From assembly GCA_004764695.1 (NCBI GenBank), contig SMSO01000025.1, positions 3,617,102-3,681,101 on the forward strand: a DNA stretch of 64,000 nucleotides, read 5' to 3'. The position numbers and the translations under genes were made by a program. The notes below the pieces were generated by a model, which searched no databases, had not been told where the DNA came from, and saw nothing but the letters and a program-made list of their open reading frames with translations. The DNA is from Schizochytrium sp. TIO01. Lineage: Eukaryota; Sar; Bigyra; Thraustochytrida; Thraustochytriidae. Of this stretch, positions 51,749-61,035 are shown piece by piece. Position 1 is the first letter of the stretch, and every line of letters starts with the position of its first letter.

Positions 51749-52849
51749 CTAGTAGGACCTATGTCCGCCACCGCCACCGCCACAGGACCCCTTAACTGGG
51801 CAGAGACAACCACAACAATAAATGTTGCAACAGTGAATGTTAACTCCGCCATTAGGCTTAGGCCTGATGATACTGCCTGTTTCAAAGAACATGTAATCCA
51901 ATAAAATTGCACTTGCTAGAGTCAGTATCTTTTGCGGACCTGTATGGGTGTGCGGGACCTCAACGCGGAAGTTATCTGCTTGGGTAATGGCTTCATTGCA
52001 GGTGTCTTCCATAGTGTTTGGCATCTCTTTGATAATTTGACCAACTTGCTGTGGCTTATTGCTCTGATCTCCCGCATCGTACAGTGCAAAAATTGTCTCG
52101 TAACACAGTTCTGTGCATCCTCCAATTAAACAAACCGGTCCTTCAGCTCGTAAAAATGAACCTTTCTCTTCTCGTTCCATTATTTCGACTTTAGGTTGGC
52201 ACAATGTTTCAAGACAGCCTTGCTCCAAGGCACGCCCAAGCTGCTCACCTTGAGCATCAAATATCTCAAGATCACCTCTACAAAAATCGAAACAACTAAA
52301 GCAGTTGAAGCATTTAAAAGGCTTGTGGGCAGAAAATACAAGTGTATTTGGAGGAACTCCTGGCCTCGCATCATACGCATGTAACAAAAGCTCGTGCTGA
52401 GGGGCACAACACATTCGTCCCATACAATCAGACTGCTCTTTTACCTCTAAAAGTTGGGTACCTGTCTCGGCATCACTGACAAAGTATGTGTTCTCAAATT
52501 CAATACAATTTGCTATAAACATCTGGCTCAGAGCTTCGCCAAATTGAGGGTGTTGCTCGATACGAAAACGGTTGGTTTGGCCAATCGAGGACCACCCGCC
52601 TACGCGAACGGTAGTAGTGACTAACGACTCGCCATTCTCAAGAGGTGTTGTCTGCTGTTGAAAATAACCATTTGCATTCATCTCGTTGACAGGAGGGGCG
52701 CCGCCATTTACATAGCCTTGAACCGGCACCGCTTCAGCTACAGGAACTCCATTATTCTGTCTATCTGGATATACACTCTGGACAACTGGAACCTCGTAAC
52801 CTCCTGGCCCAGGCTCATCGTGTGGGAGAACTTTTGTATGCCCATACAT
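51749..52849 (-). CDS. Phospholipid scramblase family protein (366 aa)
   Basis: Predicted membrane-associated protein of the scramblase family, whose members bind Ca2+ and move phospholipids between bilayer leaflets. Residues 1-85 are Pro/Gly/Asn-rich and variable, as usual for the family. The conserved beta-barrel core runs from about 90 to 325. The Cys-rich strand KCFNCFSCFDFC (179-190) corresponds to the palmitoylated Cys cluster of animal scramblases. Other conserved elements are GRALEQGCLETLCQPKVEI, VGQIIK (269-274) and the hallmark LLDYMFFE (316-323) that ends the core. The tail is unusual: beyond the core it continues for about 40 residues with a second Cys cluster (CCNIYCCGCLC, 340-350) and a Gly7-type end, suggesting extra lipidation or metal binding. 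Start ATG at 52847-52849 with an in-frame TGA a short way upstream; TAG stop. An upstream frame (see 52850-53106) could add an N-terminal exon. Confidence 0.88.
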   Translation of the reverse strand: MYGHTKVLPHDEPGPGGYEVPVVQSVYPDRQNNGVPVAEAVPVQGYVNGGAPPVNEMNANGYFQQQTTPLENGESLVTTTVRVGGWSSIGQTNRFRIEQHPQFGEALSQMFIANCIEFENTYFVSDAETGTQLLEVKEQSDCMGRMCCAPQHELLLHAYDARPGVPPNTLVFSAHKPFKCFNCFSCFDFCRGDLEIFDAQGEQLGRALEQGCLETLCQPKVEIMEREEKGSFLRAEGPVCLIGGCTELCYETIFALYDAGDQSNKPQQVGQIIKEMPNTMEDTCNEAITQADNFRVEVPHTHTGPQKILTLASAILLDYMFFETGSIIRPKPNGGVNIHCCNIYCCGCLCPVKGSCGGGGGGHRSY

Positions 52850-53106
52850 TCTATTGCAAACCCCTGAACAGCCTCAGCCAAAAAACCTAAGACCAGGGCT
52901 CCGTCCATAAAGATCGTGCGCACAGCCTCTCCCCGCCACAATTCAACTTTGTTTTCTGATAATCGAAGAAGGCGCTTTTCTCCAACTCTCATGCTAAAAT
53001 TACCTTCGCCTCGAATAATGAGGTCCCGAAGAGATGTCCCTTCTTTCATGTTAAACTCGTGGTTAAACGGCACGAAATTTAAGATATTTCCCTCGGGATA
53101 CCTCAT
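52850..53106 (-). other. Upstream open frame or alternative first exon of the scramblase gene
   Basis: An ATG at 53104-53106 opens a frame of 122 codons that runs over the scramblase start in another frame. About 85 codons lie upstream of it. A donor-like site (GAAG|GTAATT, intron start at 53003) and an acceptor-like site after a T-rich stretch (TTCAG, ending at 52864) would remove 140 nt. They would join the first 34 codons in phase to codons just upstream of the scramblase ATG, adding about 39 residues. Alternatively it is an upstream open frame that limits scramblase translation, or it is chance. Confidence 0.3.
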
Positions 53107-53390
53107 CAGTGAAACTATTTAAAAGTAGCTCCAAGCTATTCAACTCTATAATATAGCTAAGGATCAGGGTGTTCATTCAGGCCCAAGCATATGTCCTCCC
53201 GGTAGAATCTACAACGGATGGGTGTGTACCTATCTGCCAGAACTGGTACATACACTTGTTCTATGAGCTTACCCTATTTTGAGTGAAAACTCTCCATTCA
53301 CTACTGCACGATCGGCACTTTTCTCCTTGAGCGGAGGTAGCGTAGGTCCTGCACAAGACAAAGTTGACGAGCGCAAGGAGTGTTGTGAAA
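52850..53390. promoter_or_regulatory. Divergent promoter region, scramblase / SF-assemblin
   Basis: 541 bp separate the two start codons, which are read away from each other. The part not covered by the upstream frame is 53107-53390. No TATA box or other element is convincing. Confidence 0.4.
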
Positions 53391-54377
53391 ATGGTGGAGT
53401 CTAAAGAGCACAAGGAAGATGAGGAACAACCCTCACGTTTAAGGAGCAAAACACAAGAGGGAGAGCAAAACGAGGAGCAAGAGCGCGACATGCGCCACCT
53501 TGATGACAGAGACGTCAAACTGATTCGAGATTGCAAATACATTGCTCCCCGTACTGGTCCAACCAGGTTGATTGGTGTTTCGCCTGCTACAGAAGCGCAT
53601 CGCTCAAAACGGCACGACGATTTTGATGGGAATGCCCAGAACTTGGACCGCAAAAAGGAATTTTTGCGTGAGCAAGCCCTCGAAAAAGAACGCCAGTTCA
53701 AACGTAATGTATCTCATTTACGAACCCGTATTGAGGCTTTTAGAAATAGACTTGAGGCTGAGGTGAATCTGCGCGACGAGGAATATAAAGAGATGAAAGA
53801 GTCACTCGAGAATAATTTCGAAAATATGCGGACATGTGTAGATGAAGAAATCAATGCCTCAGTTGCTGTCATTGAGGAAGATTGGCTACCACCACCATCT
53901 CAACGCCTTGACGAGTGGAAAGCTGACTTTGACCACTTTGTTCACGTAACAGTACCGGAAACTATCGAAAACCAAAGTGGCCGCGTTACCCGGCACCTCA
54001 TTAAAGCACAAGAGACCTTTGAGATTGATAATGCTAAACTTCTGAAGCGCGAAAGTAAAATTGAGCAACGTTTTGCTACCCATGTCAAACAATCTGCACA
54101 GAATATGACTGAAGTCATTCGAAAGCGAAAAGACTGCTTCCAGCGCCTAGAGGATGATATGGATGCTGCAGAGACAGAAGCACTTACATCCACGGATCGA
54201 CACGAAAAGCATTGCGAATCTCGTGTCACCGAGGTGGAAGATCTGCAGAGTGGTCTTGCAGGTATCCGCTCCAAGGCAGACTCACAACTCCTGATAGCTA
54301 TTGAGGAAGCGATGATTCGCCTGCAAAACTCTGTACTAACAAACTTTGGCAACAAGCCTATTGAGAATACAGAATGA
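53391..54377 (+). CDS. SF-assemblin-like coiled-coil protein (328 aa)
   Basis: Predicted filament-forming protein of the SF-assemblin/beta-giardin type, which builds striated fibres at basal bodies. The N-terminus (1-75) is polar and probably disordered. From about 85 to 315 the chain is almost entirely helical and charged with heptad-like hydrophobic spacing. Only a short break occurs around WLPPPSQRLDEW (165-176). There is no membrane segment or catalytic motif. Length is a little above that of green-algal SF-assemblin (about 280 aa). The frame is open from a TAG at 53343; the first ATG, at 53391, is taken as start although an in-frame TTG precedes it. TGA stop. It shares a divergent promoter region with the scramblase and lies near IFT22, another flagellar gene. 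The family call rests on the overall coiled-coil pattern, so another coiled-coil cytoskeletal protein is possible. Confidence 0.6.
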   Translation: MVESKEHKEDEEQPSRLRSKTQEGEQNEEQERDMRHLDDRDVKLIRDCKYIAPRTGPTRLIGVSPATEAHRSKRHDDFDGNAQNLDRKKEFLREQALEKERQFKRNVSHLRTRIEAFRNRLEAEVNLRDEEYKEMKESLENNFENMRTCVDEEINASVAVIEEDWLPPPSQRLDEWKADFDHFVHVTVPETIENQSGRVTRHLIKAQETFEIDNAKLLKRESKIEQRFATHVKQSAQNMTEVIRKRKDCFQRLEDDMDAAETEALTSTDRHEKHCESRVTEVEDLQSGLAGIRSKADSQLLIAIEEAMIRLQNSVLTNFGNKPIENTE

Positions 54378-54863
54378 CTTATTACATCTCTTTGCTATTA
54401 ATACTTGCGGATTCTTATTTGTCTTTTCTTTTTGTTATCTTGTTGCTCCCAATATCAGGAAGCTATTGCAAATAATATATCAACCCTATTGGAGACCTTG
54501 TCTATTAGTCTAACTTCTATGATTCTACAAACTAGTTACCTACTTTCAATTATGGACTGCCTTTTTATCTGTATTTTTCATTTACTTTTTAAGATCTACT
54601 ACGTCGTCTCACTTTGCTTACCCCCCCCCCATCACGAATTGGGCTATTGGAAGCACTCCAACCTTTTCATCACTCCTTATGCCTGGCCAATTGGTTACTT
54701 GATACAAAGCCCTGGTACTTTGTGTGCACAGGCAAGTATATGTTAATTTGTACTTTAAAGAATGCTTGCTTACTTGACTTTTTTTCAAGGGAAGCTAAAC
54801 TGGTTACAAAACATAAAGGATAGATGAAATCAACATTACAAAACAAAAGGAGTACTAACTGTT
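54378..54863. other. Convergent 3' spacer, SF-assemblin / TRMT61A
   Basis: 486 bp holding the two 3' ends, with a run of ten C at 54621-54630. The 113-codon frame here (54405-54746) starts after the stop of the SF-assemblin gene, is hydrophobic and low in quality, and is not called. Confidence 0.5.
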
Positions 54864-56099
54864 CTATTTCATGGGCGCATAAGCAAAGGTGAGGTATCCA
54901 GTATGGCCCTTCTGGCGGTCATATGGAAGTACTACACGGTCAGCACAAATATACTCTTTTTCTTGCAGAGGTCGAGCACATTTTTCAATGATCTCAGCAA
55001 CTGATGAATCGAGAGTAGATGTTTGAAACGGGCGCATGTCAACCTTTTGTTTCTTTGCTTCAAGACGCTGACGCTTAGCATCTGCGTCGCCACCCTTGTC
55101 GTTACGGCTCGAAAGACGCTGGAGCTCCTCCTTTTCTTCGGCAGATTGAAAGCATACTGGCACAGTGGTTTTAATCTTTGTGATTCGGTACTCTCGCGGA
55201 AGGCATTCTAGCGTCATGAAGCCAGAAAACCCAAGCTTACCTAGCATTGACACGGAGCGCTGGACCTGCTCAATACACGGTGAGAATGTGCAGATGCGTC
55301 CAAAGGGTTTAATGACCTTCATCGCATGCGGGATGGCCAGCCACGGCGCGGGCAAGTCAAGGAAGACCGCATCAACCTTGCCCTCAAGCCCCTCACCAAA
55401 GCCATTCTCATACACGTTTGCATGTGAGCAGTTGATCACATCGTCAAGCTTAGCCTCCGCAAAATCCTGCTTTGCAGCCTTGACACGCGATTCGTTAAAC
55501 TCAAAGGTGTGAACACGACCATGAGGTGCTACAGCACGAGCAAGGAAATTTGTAAGACAACCTGAACCAGTTCCCGACTCTACGACAATACTTCCCGGGC
55601 GCAGGTGCAGGTGGGAAGCCACCATAGCATTGTCTAGCGGATACATGATGGCTGTGCGGCGCTGTACAGCATCACACCACAGCTCCGGGGTCATGGGCAG
55701 CAAAGTAACATAGCCTCCAACCTGCACAAGGGCAGGCTCGCTGCGAGACGTGCGTCCTCGTTTGCGCTGGTTCATGTTGTTTCTCATTGGTTGAAGTCTC
55801 GACCCATATCTTTTGCCAATGAAATGATCCATATGAAAGGTGCCGAGTCTGTGCTCGAAAGTCTCGCCGCTCTTGACCTTAATTCTGTTGATGTTTGTGT
55901 GATTCTCAAAGATGATAACGACGTCGCCTTCTTTGATGATTTCGCCTTCTCTCACGAAGGGGCCAAGGTTGGTAATATCCTCAGGCACAGCGCTTGTTGC
56001 CGCCGCAACCTCTGCTGACGTTTCAGGAGCAGCATCAACCTCCACCTCGACCTCGACCTCGTTGGTGCTGGCAGCTGGTGGTTCTGCGATGGCCTCCAT
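54864..56099 (-). CDS. TRMT61A: tRNA (adenine58-N1)-methyltransferase catalytic subunit, TRMT61A type (411 aa)
   Basis: SAM-dependent enzyme that, with a TRM6 partner, makes m1A at position 58 of tRNAs, notably initiator tRNA, in the nucleus. Residues 1-40 are an acidic, Ala/Val/Glu-rich leader. The small beta domain of the family spans about 45-130. The Rossmann methyltransferase domain starts near 150. Motif I is VVESGTGSGCL (172-182), the acidic SAM-ribose residue lies in HTFEFN (197-202), and motif IV is VFLDLPAPW (245-253), where D248 is the expected catalytic or binding Asp. FSPCIEQVQRS (272-282) is the signature that separates TRM61 from other methyltransferases. A charged insertion (about 318-355) near the C-terminus is longer than usual and rich in Lys, Arg and Glu. 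The C-terminal YLTFAYAPMK matches the family ending. Start ATG at 56097-56099; TAG stop. Intronless. Its TRM6 partner is not in this window. Confidence 0.93.
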   Translation of the reverse strand: MEAIAEPPAASTNEVEVEVEVDAAPETSAEVAAATSAVPEDITNLGPFVREGEIIKEGDVVIIFENHTNINRIKVKSGETFEHRLGTFHMDHFIGKRYGSRLQPMRNNMNQRKRGRTSRSEPALVQVGGYVTLLPMTPELWCDAVQRRTAIMYPLDNAMVASHLHLRPGSIVVESGTGSGCLTNFLARAVAPHGRVHTFEFNESRVKAAKQDFAEAKLDDVINCSHANVYENGFGEGLEGKVDAVFLDLPAPWLAIPHAMKVIKPFGRICTFSPCIEQVQRSVSMLGKLGFSGFMTLECLPREYRITKIKTTVPVCFQSAEEKEELQRLSSRNDKGGDADAKRQRLEAKKQKVDMRPFQTSTLDSSVAEIIEKCARPLQEKEYICADRVVLPYDRQKGHTGYLTFAYAPMK

Positions 56100-56530
56100 T
56101 TTGCTCTGTATAAGTGCGCAAGTGCGTTTATCGTACGCCAGTTATGACTAGAGCTGTTGAGCTTCCTTTCCTACTTGGATGCTCGGTAGTCGACACGATG
56201 TCGTGGAGAAAAACTCCTCCCTGCGATAGAGGAGCTACTTCCTTGCTTTGGCCTCTCAGCTGCTCTGCCTTTGATTTATTTATTTGATGACCAAGCATTT
56301 GGTATGACTCATTAATAAACTCCTACCTATAGCTTGAACTAGCCTCTCCTGCAATATAGAGAGTAAGCATGAAATAATTCGGAAGTCTGACAATGCAAAA
56401 CAGAACATAGAGATTGATTTACCAGAATACCAGAAGAGGCCTGCTCACATGGTTTATTGAACAGCGCAGAGACCGCTGGAGGAGCCTAACACATTTGACA
56501 TATTTCAAGCAATTATGTTTGAAAACATCA

Positions 56531-56553
56531 TTTTTTTTTTGGGGGGGGGGGGG
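56531..56553 (+). repeat. T10-G13 homopolymer junction
   Basis: Ten T followed directly by thirteen G. Rare in this otherwise A+T-leaning sequence, and a place where length errors are likely. Confidence 0.9.
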
Positions 56554-56698
56554 AATTAAAATTGAGAAGATTAAGATCAGAATAAGAAATTGCGATGAGA
56601 CGGAACGCCGACCAGAGAAAAGGGAGAATCTTCTGATAAAGTAAACGACAGTATCATTGAAAACTAAAGGTATTACAAGGCTTAGATATAGGAAAATG

Positions 56699-56717
56699 TT
56701 TGTTTGTTTGTTTGTTT
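56699..56717 (+). repeat. (TTTG)n microsatellite
   Basis: Four to five tandem units. Confidence 0.8.
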
Positions 56718-56880
56718 TACTTTTTTAACGATGAAAAAGAATGTGCAGTTTACATATAATTTGGGATAGTAAAGCTAAACGCCTTCATGATCATTTTTTT
56801 CCATGAAATGATGAAATTCGGAGATACTCTTCATAGAAAGGCGTATGTCATGATCTTACAGGTAAGTAGCAGGTGTGGAT

Positions 56881-58269
56881 TTAGTATTCGAAGTCACGGT
56901 ACTCACCAAGCACACGAGGTGCAATGAGTGTCCAGATGTAGAGCAGCATGGTGAGCCATTGAGTGACAATCTTAACCCACATGGTAGCAAGGCCGATAGT
57001 TCCAGTTTCGTTACCATGAGCGTTGTCAGAGGCACCCCAGTTGGTGAGAAGCATGCCCATATACATCGAAGCGCCCATAAGGACAAGGTGGAAGATCCAG
57101 ATGTTCTCTGCAGAAGTTGACTCCTCATCAGCATGCTCGTAAGTGCCTGTTTCAACGCGGGACTCGTTGCCATTATCACCTTCAACAGTGTAAAGAGGTG
57201 TGGCAGCTTCTGAGTTCTTGATGGATTCCGAACCTGTGACAAGGCCCTCAATTGAGTTCGAGACGGACATTGTGGTCCACATGAGTGAAACAGTGGCTAC
57301 GATAATACCAATGATAAGATTAGCGACATGGTTGCTGCTTGTCTGGTGGCCCGGGGCACATACTGGGTCCGGGTGGGAGGCCAAAGCGGACCAGGCGAGG
57401 TAGGTCGAGTACGCTGCAACAACGGCAGCAGGAAGGATAGCTCCTTCCTCGCCCACCAGGCGATCTCTGAACAGTGTAACAGCTGTGAAAACAATGATAC
57501 CGAGCAGGGTCAACGAGGAGAATACCACACCAGGGGCACATTCGCCATAGAAGGTAAACAGTAATGGAATTCCGACGAGGCAGACAAGGTAAAGAACCGC
57601 GGCCGATCCAAGGATAGAGAAAAGCCAGAAGCGGTTTTCCTCTCCGACGGAAGGGAAAGCAAGCTCAACCATGCGGTCGTTTACCTGGTAGCTAAAGTCG
57701 ATGAGAATAAGAATTTGTAGCAAGAGGAATCCGACAGACCCAATGCGTGCGAGCCATGCATATCCAGAGTTGTCAAAAAAGGAGTTTGAGACAAAGAAGG
57801 AAATCAGCAATGCAAAGAAGAGACCGAAGAGCTTGAAAGCCCACCAGCCGCGTGTCGTGCGACCGTTGTCAAAGAAGGAAACGAATGTCATAATACCAAA
57901 GAACCCTGCCAAAACAGCGCTGATACGGTAAACTGCGGCATCGCCCTTACAGTAGACGTAGTAGTCCTGGTCCTTCGTAAACTCGAAGCCAGCAAAACTA
58001 GTACCAGGCACGAGGCTGTGACGGTCATCTTTAGATGAACAGTGCACCTCCCAGGCACCAAAATCGAGACCAAGATCGTCTCCGTTGTACCTAAAGAACA
58101 AGGCCAGGAGCGTTCCGAGGCCTAGAAGTACAACGTAAAAAGTCTTCGCTGTCTGCAGGCTGAGAGATCCTGCTGCGTTCATACAACAGCTGGCACATGT
58201 TGTCGCACAGATTACAGTATTGCACGCGAGGGAGGCTAAAGAGGCCGCCGTGCTCACGAGAGCGCCCAT
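56881..58269 (-). CDS. SERINC/TDE1 family multipass membrane protein (462 aa)
   Basis: Serine-incorporator family protein of the endomembrane system and plasma membrane. The family has been linked to serine-lipid supply and to lipid scrambling. About ten hydrophobic segments are visible, roughly at 8-29, 41-58, 112-133, 144-161, 172-192, 215-240, 245-266, 277-297, 313-335, 388-409 and 428-450. Family marks are the Cys-rich first segment (CATTCASCCMNAAG), a GWWAFK motif after the second loop, AYSTYLAWSAL (286-296) followed by P-x4-C, and the C-terminal WVKIVTQWLTMLLYIWTLIAP (about 431-451). A long polar acidic loop (about 345-387) before the last pair of segments is also typical. Length is that of the family (about 450-480 aa). 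Start ATG at 58267-58269; TAA stop. No intron is evident, unlike animal homologues. It is in the same orientation as TRMT61A, 781 bp away, so an independent promoter is likely. Confidence 0.95.
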   Translation of the reverse strand: MGALVSTAASLASLACNTVICATTCASCCMNAAGSLSLQTAKTFYVVLLGLGTLLALFFRYNGDDLGLDFGAWEVHCSSKDDRHSLVPGTSFAGFEFTKDQDYYVYCKGDAAVYRISAVLAGFFGIMTFVSFFDNGRTTRGWWAFKLFGLFFALLISFFVSNSFFDNSGYAWLARIGSVGFLLLQILILIDFSYQVNDRMVELAFPSVGEENRFWLFSILGSAAVLYLVCLVGIPLLFTFYGECAPGVVFSSLTLLGIIVFTAVTLFRDRLVGEEGAILPAAVVAAYSTYLAWSALASHPDPVCAPGHQTSSNHVANLIIGIIVATVSLMWTTMSVSNSIEGLVTGSESIKNSEAATPLYTVEGDNGNESRVETGTYEHADEESTSAENIWIFHLVLMGASMYMGMLLTNWGASDNAHGNETGTIGLATMWVKIVTQWLTMLLYIWTLIAPRVLGEYRDFEY

Positions 58270-58477
58270 GATATCAATCTGCTTTTTGGCTTGCTAATTG
58301 ATCGTATCCTAAGCACACTTGCTAGGTCTCCAATGCAATCAATGTTCAGAGATCTCGAGTTTACTGCACCAACTCCGCACCAAGATCGTTGTATGGCTCA
58401 GTCGTGGCAAGGCAAAGCACGGTAAGGTAAGGCAAGGCAATGCACGAGCGCGGACACGAAGCAGCAGAGACTCGCAG

Positions 58478-58501
58478 AAGAAAGAAAGAAAGAAAGAAAG
58501 A
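58478..58501 (+). repeat. (AAAG)n microsatellite
   Basis: Five to six tandem units about 210 bp upstream of the SERINC start. Confidence 0.9.
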
Positions 58502-58646
58502 GCGTCGGAAAACCTAAAGAACTAAGGCTGCCAAAGTCCGCCTCAAACCTGCACCAGAGGGCAGTGAACGGGGGGAGTTTGGTCAGATTTTCCTCTGCAG
58601 TCCACACCCGATGCTCCGCAGCGACGCAGCACTCGGCCCGCCAGCC

Positions 58647-58684
58647 TGCTTGCTCGCTTGCTCGCTCGTTCGCTCGCTCGCTCG
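58647..58684 (+). repeat. (GCTC/GCTT)n microsatellite
   Basis: About nine tetranucleotide units with substitutions. Confidence 0.85.
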
Positions 58685-59010
58685 CACAAAAAGGATCTGG
58701 GTGGGATGGACTTTGCCGATTTAGTGATTTAGTTTCTTTTCTCTCTCTGTTTCTAAGTTCAGAACTTCTTACACTTCAGCCGTGCCGAAGGAAGGACTTA
58801 GCTAAACAAAACCGACCTGGAGACCAACTGACGAACGAACATACCAGGTGTCTCGCTCGCTGCCCACGCCCTGCCTGGCCAGCACCCACTGTAAGTAAGC
58901 CTCGCTGGGCCAAGGTCCCGGTGAACACAGAAAAGGAGATGGAGAAGTAGCTTGAGAATGAGAGTGCAGTTGCGTTTTTAATGAGTACAGCGCATTTGTT
59001 ATTACCAAAG

Positions 59011-59033
59011 TTTTGTTTTGTTTTGTTTTGTTT
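59011..59033 (+). repeat. (TTTTG)4 microsatellite
   Basis: Four perfect pentanucleotide units. Confidence 0.9.
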
Positions 59034-59231
59034 CCTTCTTTTTCCTCTCTTTTGGTTGATAAAGGAAAAGTCTTTCAAGCACTAGGAGCTGAGGGGTTAT
59101 ACTTAATCTAAACTGGTAAGAGCCCCCTTTTCACCGTTTTTTTTGTTGAGTTTAGGCTTCTTTGGATTTCTTGCTTCTGAAGTCCCTTAGCGAAGTACTT
59201 CCTTCTTCTTCTTCTGCTTTCTTCTTTCAGC

Positions 59232-61035
59232 ATGATTGGCAGCATGATCTTCAGGTGAATTACAAGCAAGCATCAATCAGGATCGTGCAGCATTTGGCCA
59301 CTGCCTCAATGATCGCATGTAATATGACAAGCACCTGAACTTGCAGAGTCCATTTGGCTCAGCACCATTTGTTACTAATGAGCATGTATGTTACTTCTAC
59401 TGTTATTATTTATGATAGCTGGAGAAGTAGCGAGAATGAGCGTGATAATGACATGAATTTGGTAACAAATGAAAATGCTGATTGCCAGATCAAGCACCCG
59501 CAAAAGATTCACCTGGACCCAGAGGTCCGGGCTCCCACCTATAAGTTTTATGATGGTGAAGAGCTCCAACTTCGCCTGTGGCCAGCCATTGGAATGATAG
59601 GGTATAATAGTCTTGTTTGCCTGAATCCTTGTTGCTCGAAGAATATTCAGGTAAGTGCAGCTGACCATCAGGCAACCAGGACTCGCGACTACTTGAGGTA
59701 AACATTCTTGTAGAGAAAAATGGAGCCTACAAGAGAGGTCAGATCTTAAGCAAGCTGCAAAATTGGAAGGGCAGGCACTTTAAACAAATCACACATTCTC
59801 CGTGGAGTTTTCCTGCTGCGAGAAGAACATTGAAGTACAGAACAAAATGAGTAAGATTCAACCATGATCATAAAAGTAGGATCGGGTGATAATGCTTTCT
59901 AAACTTTTGCCCAGGTATATATTGTTCTTGTCCAGAGAGGTTAGAGTGTAGTTGATGTAACCTGAGATCTTTGAAGCCTTCTGACAAATTCATGGCGATA
60001 TGCAGTCTTGGTAATTTCTGTTCCCTTGCCTCACGCTTAGTTACAAGATAAGAAAGAAGCTGGACGATACCATGTTGCGCTTATAGGTTAGTCTTCCTTG
60101 GTCTCTAAACGCACCTGCGTATTGCTTACTTGTTACGTTGAAGTCGTGATTACGAATATTCACCAAAAGTTGGCATTTTGATGTTGCAGCCATGGCATCC
60201 AGTCATATATTAAAGCAGCTTGAAAACCCATCATGGTAAAAGTGATAACGAGCATCCTTATCTCTGTGGTTGTGCATTGTGGAACTTAATCCCAATATTT
60301 CACGATCAGTGTGATTTGTTTAAACAATGTAAACTAACATTTCGATAACCGTTAATGACCAATAATGTGCACGGGTTGAATTTGAAGAATCTTTTGTTGA
60401 TCATGATGACAAGAGAATAAAGGCATCAACTCTTTTCTCTTCATGCTATTGGAAATAATTAAATTTAATTTGTAAATGACTTACAAATGGGAGTTCCAAA
60501 ATCAAGGCTATGTAGGTGAAAGTAAATTAAGCTTCTATTGCAAGTACATCAATGCTAGCTATTGTAAGCGTAATGTATGCGTCTGAATAATTCAGGAGAG
60601 GTATTATCGATTTGCTCCCTTAAATTTGCTCCCCCGAAAATCAATCAATTAAAACAAAATTTAATTGTTAGTCACGTAAATCAACTATTGCGTCTTGAAT
60701 GGGAAGTATTTCTTCTCTATTCGCTTGCCTCTAGCACTACTTCAACTTTATTCAACCCGTTTCTGCACATTTTAGGTCACATTACACAAGTGAAAGTAGG
60801 AAAGAAACTGCGAAACAACTTGACAAAGCAATTCGTAATGCCCACCTCAAAAGGATTAACGTAGACTTTCTATTATTCATTTCAAAGAAAATCTAAAACG
60901 AGAGATTTTACAGCTGAGGGCCTTCTATCCTTCAAAAACCATTTCCATGAGCTCAATCCAGTTATTTTAACACTTGATAAAGAAATTAAGGCATCAAATT
61001 TAGCAAACCAAAAGAAGCGTATTTTAAAACACTGA
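59232..61035 (+). CDS. Possible six-exon gene of unknown function (modelled 199 aa)
   Basis: Model built from splice signals: 59232-59254, 59347-59650, 60041-60086, 60190-60235, 60776-60834 and 60914-61035. All introns begin GT and end AG. The best donor is CAG|GTAAGT at 59650/59651, and acceptors follow pyrimidine-rich or TTGCAG-type ends. The phases chain without a break and give 200 codons including TGA. Exon 2 is open for 99 codons and reads as ordinary protein (for example HLDPEVRAPTYKFYDGEELQ). The N-terminus is hydrophobic (about 3-32) and may be a membrane anchor. No domain was recognised. Against it: the confident genes in this window lack introns, exons 3-6 are short, and with free choice of sites a consistent chain can arise by chance. 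The opposite strand is also open across exon 2. Exon 2 is the best-supported part. Confidence 0.28.

Larger units (their letters stand above)
56100..56880. other. Spacer between TRMT61A and SERINC
   Basis: 781 bp: promoter of TRMT61A and 3' UTR of SERINC, both leftward. It contains a T10G13 homopolymer pair (56531-56553) and a (TTTG)n run (56699-56717). No gene recognised. Confidence 0.5.
58270..59231. other. SERINC upstream region
   Basis: Promoter side of SERINC, with several microsatellites and a G+C-rich stretch (about 58.4-58.9 kb). The 128-codon frame 58564-58950 (+) is driven by repeat and composition and is not called. A donor-like GTAAGT at 58888 and a strong pyrimidine tract ending in TTTCAG at 59230 could flank a 5' intron of the gene modelled at 59232. 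Confidence 0.4.

Noticed and set aside
58564-58950. 128-codon frame on the top strand next to SERINC
   Set aside because: Composition follows the GCTC and AAAG repeats and a G+C-rich stretch. No domain, and it lies in the promoter side of SERINC.
60577-60864. 95-codon frame on the top strand
   Set aside because: It overlaps the modelled fifth exon in another frame, has low-complexity hydrophobic composition and no motif.
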